A stretch of 64,000 nt of DNA, taken from NCBI GenBank assembly GCA_027574665.1, contig CM050654.1, positions 26,059,722 through 26,123,721 on the forward strand, in the 5' to 3' direction. The DNA is from Rhynochetos jubatus. Taxonomy: Eukaryota > Chordata > Aves > Eurypygiformes > Rhynochetidae. Below the pieces are notes generated by a model, which ran no database searches, was not told the origin of the DNA, and saw only the letters and a list, made by a program, of their open reading frames with translations. Below are positions 59,801 to 64,000 of this stretch, piece by piece (the first letter of the stretch is position 1; each line of letters begins with the position of its first letter). The position numbers and the translations under genes are program-made.

Positions 59801-60363
59801 CCAGCCTGCAGCAGGGCGGGCACAGCACCGCCCAGCCCCGGCTGGCCCTGGGTATGCCCTGCGGCAGGAGCCTGCGAAGCGCCGCTGTCATCCTCGGAAA
59901 CCCGTGCCCGCGGCCGTGCCAGCGCGGCCGTGCCCGTGGCCACGCCGCCCTTACCTTCCATGTCAATGATGGCCAGCACGGCGCTGGTCATGGCCTCTCC
60001 TCGCTCGTTCTCGGCGATGCAGGTGTACACGCCGGCATCCTCCTTCTTGCTGTCCCGGATCCAGAGGGTGCCGTACTCCTCCTCGCGTTGGGCCAGCAGC
60101 TCCTCGTTTCGGTACCAGCGGAGGCTGGGCCGGGGGTTGCCCACCGCCACCACCCGCAGCCGGATGTCGCAGCCGGTGCCGATCGCCGCGTTCTTCAGCT
60201 TCCGCGCAAAGCACGGTGCCGCCAGGCGAGACGGGCCCTCCTCGGGTGCCCCCGGCTCCGCCGTGACCTTGGCGCGCTTCGGGGGGATGCCGGGGCTCGG
60301 CGGGGCCACCCGGGGCTCCCCGCCCGCCCTACCCGTGCCACCGCGGCCCTGTGCTCGGTGCAT
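24598..60363 (-). CDS. SPEG: SPEG, striated muscle preferentially expressed protein kinase, complete
   Basis: Forty-one coding exons give 3,481 aa (human 3,267), all in phase. SPEG is a giant double kinase of the MLCK/obscurin family at the junctional sarcoplasmic reticulum, known to bind myotubularin and to phosphorylate JPH2, RyR2 and SERCA2a. Order: Ig 1 (about 46-136); a long basic linker; Ig domains at about 803-911, 975-1072, 1073-1170, 1175-1275 and 1290-1392; FnIII (1393-1496); Ig at 1497-1595 and 1596-1689; kinase 1 (about 1712-1966); a Ser/Arg/Pro-rich linker in one 2.2-kb exon (1990-2709); Ig (about 2761-2855); FnIII (2856-2951); a Pro/Thr-rich linker; kinase 2 (about 3173-3430). 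Exons 1-12: 59,955-60,363; 48,366-48,455; 47,770-48,151; 45,274-46,799; 44,130-44,273; 43,279-43,461; 41,534-41,745; 41,250-41,338; 40,887-41,068; 38,511-38,771; 37,124-37,282; 36,857-37,046. The ATG at 60,363 gives a start matching the PPSPG(I/V)PPKRAKV of the human protein. Exons 13-41 are listed in the entries that follow. Confidence 0.96.
26564..28758 (-). other. SPEG: SPEG exons 31-36: Ig and FnIII module plus Pro/Thr-rich linker
   Basis: Exons: 28,606-28,758; 28,417-28,533; 28,162-28,329; 27,763-27,885; 27,430-27,594; 26,564-27,257. Exons 32-33 make an Ig domain ([18 protein letters not shown] to [12 protein letters not shown]). Exons 34-35 make an FnIII domain ([40 protein letters not shown]). 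Exon 36 (694 nt) encodes a Pro/Thr/Ser-rich linker poorly conserved with mammals except for YMVTSFVS and the end [12 protein letters not shown] that leads into kinase 2. Confidence 0.9.
28822..28945. repeat. 41-bp minisatellite, about 3 copies, next to the exon 30 donor
   Basis: The unit starting GCCGGTGGGACC recurs at 28,837, 28,878 and 28,919, exactly 41 bases apart. The array fills most of the 193-base intron 30 of SPEG and stops a few bases from the exon 30 splice donor (GT at 28,950-28,951, minus). Confidence 0.85.
28952..31112 (-). other. SPEG: SPEG exon 30: 2.2-kb interkinase linker
   Basis: A single 2,161-nt exon codes for about 720 residues between the two kinases. It begins [20 protein letters not shown]. 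It is rich in Ser, Arg and Pro and carries basic or serine patches shared with human such as [34 protein letters not shown] and [20 protein letters not shown]. It looks disordered and full of phosphorylation sites. Both ends have consensus splice sites. Confidence 0.93.
31167..31310. repeat. 24-bp minisatellite, 6 copies, in SPEG intron 29
   Basis: Six head-to-tail 24-bp units (consensus TGCCCAGGGCACATCACCCC plus ATCC) occupy 144 of the 230 bases of intron 29. Copies begin at 31,167, 31,191, 31,215, 31,239, 31,263 and 31,287. Because 24 is a multiple of three, the minus strand stays open across the array in the frame of exon 29, but intron retention would still shift the frame of exon 30. Confidence 0.9.
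31343..33676 (-). other. SPEG: SPEG first kinase domain, exons 21-29
   Basis: Exons: 33,583-33,676; 33,034-33,234; 32,830-32,890; 32,565-32,642; 32,231-32,403; 32,120-32,146; 31,742-31,894; 31,507-31,549; 31,343-31,411. The glycine loop GRGAFSYL, the lysine in DFAAKFVP, the catalytic loop LHLDIKPEN and ICDFGNAQ are all present. The APE motif is GPE (FVGPEIV) where human has APE. Exon 26 is a 27-nt micro-exon. The donor of exon 22 (CT|GTATCC) is weak, but phase and homology require it. Confidence 0.92.
33753..36710 (-). other. SPEG: SPEG exons 13-20: Ig, FnIII and Ig modules before kinase 1
   Basis: Exons: 36,481-36,710; 36,185-36,304; 35,796-35,900; 35,495-35,701; 35,256-35,379; 34,766-34,938; 34,122-34,234; 33,753-33,921. 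They encode an Ig domain beginning at [14 protein letters not shown], an FnIII domain ([19 protein letters not shown]), then two Ig domains. The last, with [17 protein letters not shown] and [19 protein letters not shown], leads directly into kinase 1. All boundaries are consensus splice sites in phase. Confidence 0.92.
34236..34740. repeat. Degenerate repeat in SPEG intron 18
   Basis: The phrase CACCATGGGGCAGTGCCA and close variants recur at about 34,255, 34,350, 34,448, 34,640 and 34,697 within a 531-base intron. Spacing is irregular, so this is an old, decayed tandem array. It is non-coding. Confidence 0.55.
37283..38510. other. SPEG intron 10, nothing recognised
   Basis: This is a 1.2-kb intron between consensus splice sites. 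I see no repeat, no alternative exon with conserved coding and no element worth naming. Confidence 0.5.
38788..38825 (-). promoter_or_regulatory. SPEG: (CT)n tract at the exon 10 splice acceptor of SPEG
   Basis: On the transcribed strand a run of about 16 CT dinucleotides lies just before the acceptor of exon 10 (exon start 38,771). It is an extreme polypyrimidine tract. CU repeats are known high-affinity sites for PTB/PTBP1 proteins, which could repress this acceptor and so favour the short APEG-1-like transcript. That role is inferred. Confidence 0.55.
39069..39074 (-). terminator. SPEG: Internal polyadenylation signal AATAAA in SPEG intron 9 (APEG-1-like transcript)
   Basis: On the minus strand a long U-rich tract (about 39,081-39,113) is followed by CTAATAAAATCTG and then by a GT-rich element (GCTGTGTGGTGTGTTCC at about 39,037-39,053). 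This is the full set of a strong polyadenylation site: upstream U-rich element, hexamer and downstream GU-rich element. It lies inside intron 9, behind the exon where APEG-1 ends in mammals. Confidence 0.7.
40837..41614 (-). CDS. SPEG: APEG-1-like short isoform of SPEG (exons 7-9 with read-through of the exon 9 donor)
   Basis: APEG-1 is the small single-Ig nuclear product of the SPEG locus in vascular smooth muscle. Here an in-frame ATG at 41,614 ([14 protein letters not shown]) aligns with the human APEG-1 start MKPSPS. Translation would use 41,534-41,614, 41,250-41,338 and 40,837-41,068. At 40,887 it reads through the exon 9 donor and ends 17 codons later at TGA (40,837-40,839) after [16 protein letters not shown]. 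The predicted length is 133 aa; human APEG-1 is 113 aa and ends at the same place with a shorter tail. One Ig domain is present ([20 protein letters not shown]). A CpG-rich putative promoter lies upstream in intron 6 and an AATAAA lies downstream at 39,069. No transcript evidence is available, so the isoform is inferred. Confidence 0.65.
42100..42760 (-). promoter_or_regulatory. SPEG: CpG island in SPEG intron 6, putative APEG-1 promoter with non-coding first exon
   Basis: This 0.65-kb block is the densest CpG cluster inside SPEG. It lies 0.4-1.1 kb upstream of exon 7, which carries the APEG-1-type start codon. It contains two consensus minus-strand splice donors, CCCCG|GTAAGGAGC (exon end 42,343) and CCCG|GTGAGTGCG (exon end 42,488), neither explained by the full-length transcript. 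Either could end a 5' UTR exon spliced to 41,745. Confidence 0.55.
45274..46799 (-). other. SPEG: SPEG exon 4: 1.5-kb basic linker exon
   Basis: This single exon encodes about 509 residues between Ig 1 and the next Ig. Conserved blocks with human are [66 protein letters not shown] and [14 protein letters not shown]; the stretches between them are poorly conserved. It is a basic, serine-rich, probably disordered region. The acceptor is a NAG-NAG tandem (46,799), so one residue may be optional. Confidence 0.92.
46800..47769. other. SPEG intron 3, nothing recognised
   Basis: This 970-base intron lies between phase-matched exons 3 and 4. No repeat or alternative exon was recognised. Confidence 0.5.
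50114..53336 (-). CDS. SPEG: Alternative SPEG N-terminus: exons 1b and 1c
   Basis: Exon 1b (53,304-53,336) is ATG plus ten codons, [11 protein letters not shown], ending in CAG|GTAAGG in phase 0. Exon 1c (50,114-50,153) starts after TTTCCTTTGCAG in phase 0, encodes [13 protein letters not shown] and ends in phase 1 at G|GTGCGT. Exon 2 (48,366-48,455) accepts phase 1, so the three join in frame as ...[17 protein letters not shown]. The product would replace the 136-residue Ig 1 region with a 24-residue very basic leader. Inserting exon 1c between exons 1 and 2 would create a stop at once, so it belongs only to the alternative start. I recall a similar MKK(L)[14 protein letters not shown] start in predicted SPEG isoforms of other vertebrates but could not verify it. 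Confidence 0.65.
50205..50500. repeat. CAC-rich low-complexity stretch
   Basis: The plus strand is dominated by CAC, CACAC and GCACGC words without an exact unit, in SPEG intron 1 directly upstream (in transcript terms) of alternative exon 1c. It is an interrupted CA-type repeat. Confidence 0.6.
51590..51690. promoter_or_regulatory. AT-rich island in SPEG intron 1
   Basis: About 100 bases with GATTAACTGC, GGATAATTCC, CATTAAAAAATGAAAATG and CAATTGAGTGCCATTA stand out sharply from GC-rich flanks. It contains no repeat I recognise. It could be an enhancer within the muscle gene. Confidence 0.35.
53157..53235. repeat. Degenerate (CCCATC)n hexamer repeat
   Basis: About thirteen imperfect hexamers of the form CCCATC/CCCGTC/TCCATC lie 70-150 bases beyond the exon 1b donor. 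On the transcribed strand they read as GATGGG with many G-runs, and so could form G-quadruplexes or bind hnRNP H/F near that donor. Confidence 0.75.
54775..54860. promoter_or_regulatory. AT-rich island in SPEG intron 1
   Basis: The block TTTTCATGGCTCCATAATAA followed by CTTGCAAATTACC and CAAAAGGAGCTGTTTATACA is unusually AT-rich for this locus. No gene, repeat or exon is evident. It is a candidate conserved element. Confidence 0.3.
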
Positions 60364-60960
60364 GGTCCGCGGCTCCCTCGCCTGCGACCCCCACCGCCCC
60401 GAACCGGCAGCGCCGTGCCCCTCTTCACCCCCTGCCCACAGCCCGGGGGTGCTGGGTGCCTGCCAGGGGTGCCGGGGCCCCCCGCTCCAGATGCCGTCCG
60501 GTTCGGTGCCTTCCCCACCCTGCGCCGGCCGCAGCCCAGAGGGTCGGTGCGCCGTGGGCAAGCGAGGGGCTATTTTTAGGCGTGGGCTCGTGTTGCTGCT
60601 CGCCCAGCCGCCACTCACCGAGCGCCCGCTGCAGAGTGGCACCCACACCCCATGCTCCGCTGCCACCCGCCTCGGCACCTGCTCCTCCGCCGGCCTGGGT
60701 GCGAGTCCCACGGGTGCCGGCCGCTCGCTGAGCCGTCCCGGCACTGGGGGCCCTGGCGTCCCCCCCCTCGCCCGTCCCGTCCCGCGAGGCCCCCGGCGAG
60801 CTGCGCTCCCTCTGCCCCCTCTCCTGAAGTGGCAGCTGCCTCTGATATGTCACATTCCTTGGCCGGGCTCCCCCTCTCTGCGCCCGCCGCCCCGGCCCTG
60901 CAGCCCAGCTCCACTTGCAAAGATAGAAAGGGGCCAGCACCTTTCCATATTAGCAGCGAG
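60364..60960 (-). promoter_or_regulatory. SPEG: Muscle-type promoter module of SPEG
   Basis: Upstream of the SPEG ATG (60,363) lie a perfect MEF2 consensus CTATTTTTAG at 60,570-60,579, an MCAT/TEAD site CATTCCT at 60,853-60,859, an E-box CACTTG at about 60,912, a GATA site AGATAG at about 60,921, and a CArG-like CCATATTAGC at 60,945-60,954 that misses the SRF consensus by one base. This is the classic combination for a striated-muscle promoter. Binding is inferred; the motifs are seen. Confidence 0.6.
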
Positions 60961-62838
60961 GCTCGGGGGGGACCCAGCCTTCCTCCCCCCCTTCCCCTTC
61001 TCCAGCAGTGTCACCGGATCGGGACAGAGAGACCCTGGAGGCATGTGGAGGGAATGGACACCGTCACGCTTCCTGCAATGCGAGACCCCAAGCCAGTCCC
61101 ACGGGGCCCCTTCGCCCCATCCCCAGCAAGCAGCGGGGAGGGGGATCCCTGCAACCCTGCTCACCCCAAATCCAGCCCGCCAGGAGACTGCAAACGCAGC
61201 AAAACCCCGTTTCTCTCACTGAGCCCCCGCCTCGCCACACTGTGGGTCCCGGCCAGCTCCCCATTCAGGTCCTGCTTGGAGCAGGAGCACCCCACTGCTC
61301 GGTTTTGGGGTGCCCCAGGAGAGAGCCCTGAGGCAGGGCTTCCCCAGCTCCCGGTGGCACACGGCTGGGCACCTGGCCCTGGCCGCCCTCGGAGGGAGCT
61401 GTGGATCAGGGTGAGCAGGATGCGCGACACGGCACGCTGCTGCCCACCGCGACACGGCTCCGCTGCCTTTAGCACAGTCGGCTGCCACCAGCCCAAGGCT
61501 GCTGGCACCTTGGAGCATCGCCAGCACCTTGGAGCATCGCCGGTACCTTGGAGCGTCGCCGGTACCTTGGAGCATCACTGGCACCTTGGAGCATCACTGG
61601 CACCTTGGAGCATCACTGGCACAAGTGGCTGGAGCAGGATGCCCTGCTAGACCCACAGCCTGTGGGTCAGCTGAACGAGCTCCAGGGTCTCTGGGAGGTG
61701 GAGGGGAAGCCTGCGAGAAGCATGGGAGGGGGCTCTTCCCTGCCTGCGCTGACCCGGGGACAAAGGGTGGCTGTGTCCCCTGCTTAAACCCCCACACAGC
61801 CCCAAGGGCAGAGCCCTGGGCTCGCCAGCCCGGGCCGGGCAGGGAGGGGGGGTCGTCCCTCCCACGGGGCAGCTCTGGGGACCGTCCTCGATGTCACAGG
61901 GCCACCTGCTGGAGACAGCCCTGGAGACCCGACACCCCCGGCTCTGGCCCGCCCCGTAGCCAAAACTGGGGCTCTCCACGCTGGCCTGTCCATCAGGGAC
62001 ACGCCCCCAGTCCCGTCCCCAGTGCTGGCAGCAGCATCTGCCTTGTCCCTAAAACGCCCCCCCCCGCCAAACCCACTGCCCTCCCGGGTTCTGCCACCCC
62101 AGGGGGGTGAGGACCCTCCAGTGTCCCCCAGGGCAGAGCAACCAGGATTCTCCCTCCACCCCAGGGATGCTCAGCCCTGGGGGGTTCCCCTGCTGCATCC
62201 CCCACCACTGGGGCAAAGGAACCTCAGCCACAGACCCCCACCCCAACCATGGGGCGGATTGGGGCTGGAGGTCGAGCTTGGGGTGGGGACGCACATGGGG
62301 CAGTGGGATTGATGTCTGTGGGGTGCCATTGGGGAGTTAGTTTTGGGATGAGGGGGGTCTCTGCTTGCAGATCAGTGGCAATGGGGGGACTTGGATAGGT
62401 CCCAGGGAGGTGTGGGTCTGGGGTGGGGCTTGCCTGGGTGAGGGCAGAAAGGGGACAGCTGTGGGGCTGAGAGCCACTGGGCCATGGAGTGTATGGGAGG
62501 GGACAGGGGACAGCCATCCAGAACCCCTCCAAACCTGCTGAGGGCTCAGCTGTCGCTGCCTCCCCACCCCCAGCAGGGCTCCCCCACCCAGTGCAACTGG
62601 GAAACGAACCACCACAGGCAGCAAAATGCTCCGGGGCACCTGCAGTGTGAGGGACACACACCCCTGGCGGGGACCAGAAGCCTAGGGAAGAGACGGCTCA
62701 GGGACATGCTGGCCCCCACATCCACCCTAGCCCAGCCCTGGGACCCGGAGTGATGCCCCCCGCCCTGGGTGCCACCTCCCCACCCCCTCCCATCCCTGCC
62801 CCAGAGATGCATTCGGAGGAAGGGGTGATGCTCCACTG
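60961..62838. other. DES-SPEG intergenic region
   Basis: I see no supported exon on either strand. The only clear structure is the 19-bp minisatellite at 61,507-61,620. The region separates the desmin polyadenylation signal from the SPEG promoter. Confidence 0.5.
61507..61620. repeat. 19-bp minisatellite, 6 exact-length copies
   Basis: Six 19-bp units follow each other without gaps: ACCTTGGAGCATCGCCAGC, two forms ending CGCCGGT, then three identical copies ending ATCACTGGC. The graded divergence shows that the right-hand copies are the most recent duplications. Confidence 0.92.
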
Positions 62839-63694
62839 TTTATTTCAGCGGCCTGAAGAGTCACGTAGACGCGGTGGGGTGGGGGTGCAGTGGGGCGAGG
62901 GGTGGGGGTGCCTGCCCTGGCCCCCGGGCCTCTCTCCGGCTCCTCTCCTTCTCTCCCCCCTCTCTCCCACTCACTCACTCCTCCTCTCTCCTGTGTCCAC
63001 CTACAGGTACCCTCTCGGCTCACGAGCCTGGCCCCATGCAGCCTCCTGCTGCTGGGGGTCCCCACAATGGGGGGGTGGGCACAGCCCTCCTCTGCCCCAC
63101 GGGGCTGCCTCTCGGGCCGGGGGGAGCGCAGGGCCCCAACCCCCCAAGGCCAGGTGGGGGGACACGCAGGTTGGGAGCACCCTGGTTCCGAGCCAGGAGG
63201 AGAACGGGGGGCTCAGCCCAGACCCCACTTCTCGCCATCCCCAGCGTCGCCGCCGTGCACCCAGGGAAGTGCCAGCTCCAGGGAGGCCGGCAGTGCTGGC
63301 AGGGGGGCAAGGGTCCCCATCCCGCAGGACGAGCCCCCGAGCCTGACACAGGGAGGGGGCTGTGCGGGGACCAGAACCCACTGCTGGGACCGTCCAGCTC
63401 TCCATGGAGCTGGCCCAGGCCACCACCTGCTCCCCCCAGCCCCTCCTGCCTGCCCCCTCCCTCCCTCCTGCCGCCCCCCTCCCAGCCCGGGCCTGATCCT
63501 GACGCTGGCGTTGCTGCTGCGAAGCTGCGAAGCCTTTTGGAGCCAATGGGGAGAGCCCAGGGGATGCTGGGGGGCCCGGAGGCGGCTGCGCGGGGGACAC
63601 CCCTCGGGCAGTGCCAGGGGAGAACCAGGGGGGCGAGGTGGGGGGCAGGAGGGGGATCTTGGCGGAGGGACGGAGGCTGCCGGAGCAGCCCCCT
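62825..63694 (-). other. DES: Desmin 3' UTR
   Basis: This GC-rich non-coding stretch runs between the desmin stop (63,695-63,697) and the AATAAA. Pyrimidine-rich or G-rich runs are frequent. The open frames crossing it resemble no family. Confidence 0.65.
62839..62844 (-). terminator. DES: Polyadenylation signal AATAAA of desmin
   Basis: On the minus strand CTGAAATAAACAGTGG lies 851 bases beyond the desmin stop codon. It is the first hexamer met by the transcript, giving a 3' UTR of about 0.87 kb. Confidence 0.75.
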
Positions 63695-63998
<304 letters not shown>

Positions 63999-64000
63999 GA

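Larger units (their letters stand above)
48456..59954 (-). other. SPEG: SPEG intron 1 (11.5 kb) containing an alternative 5' end
   Basis: This is the largest intron of the gene. It contains two small alternative coding exons (50,114-50,153 and 53,304-53,336). It also holds a CAC-rich low-complexity stretch (about 50,205-50,500), a hexamer repeat (53,157-53,235), AT-rich islands (about 51,590-51,690, 54,775-54,860 and 55,330-55,385) and a near-MEF2 sequence CTATATTTAC at about 56,147. The remaining sequence shows no gene. Confidence 0.6.

Noticed and set aside
59612..61222. 536-codon plus-strand open frame
   Set aside because: It is antisense to SPEG exon 1 and its promoter. Low-complexity Pro/Ala/Arg composition and lack of any motif mark it as a GC-rich shadow.

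Overview
The window is vertebrate nuclear DNA: spliced genes with GT-AG introns, CpG-rich promoters, AATAAA or ATTAAA polyadenylation signals and no operons. It is very GC-rich and compact (the SPEG gene fits in about 36 kb), with almost no young repeats and one old CR1/L3-type LINE fossil. This points to a bird, or at least a sauropsid. The gene order DES - SPEG - GMPPA - ASIC matches the block I know from human 2q35. All statements about families are from memory, because no database search was possible.

Layout from left to right. Positions 1-4,732 are non-coding, probably intron 1 of an ASIC-family channel. Positions 4,733-5,386 (minus) are the first coding exon of that channel, ASIC4 by position. 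Positions 5,387-13,041 are a gene-poor stretch with AT-rich islands and the CR1-type LINE fragment at 7,274-7,590. Positions 13,042-17,507 (plus) hold a complete 16-exon paralogue of RACGAP1/MgcRacGAP (628 aa) that I do not know from the human block. Positions 19,599-22,995 (minus) hold GMPPA (12 exons, 423 aa). Positions 24,598-60,363 (minus) hold SPEG (41 coding exons, 3,481 aa), with nested alternative products: an APEG-1-like short isoform using exons 7-9, and an alternative 5' end made of two small exons inside intron 1. Positions 60,364-62,838 are the DES-SPEG intergenic region with a muscle-type promoter module. Positions 63,695-63,928 (minus) are the last two coding exons of desmin, followed by its 3' UTR; the rest of DES lies to the right of the window.

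How the genes relate. DES and SPEG are neighbouring striated-muscle genes on the same strand: desmin is the muscle intermediate filament and SPEG is the giant double kinase of the junctional sarcoplasmic reticulum. GMPPA is the regulatory subunit of GDP-mannose pyrophosphorylase; it sits less than 500 bp behind the SPEG polyadenylation signal and has its own CpG-rich promoter. The RACGAP1-like gene is convergent with GMPPA and divergent from the ASIC gene.

Exon models were built by hand from splice consensus, reading phase and remembered family sequences. All internal phases close in frame for RACGAP1-like, GMPPA and SPEG. The most interesting items are the RACGAP1 paralogue, the hidden alternative SPEG N-terminus, and the promoter, terminator and splice signals that delimit the APEG-1-like transcript.
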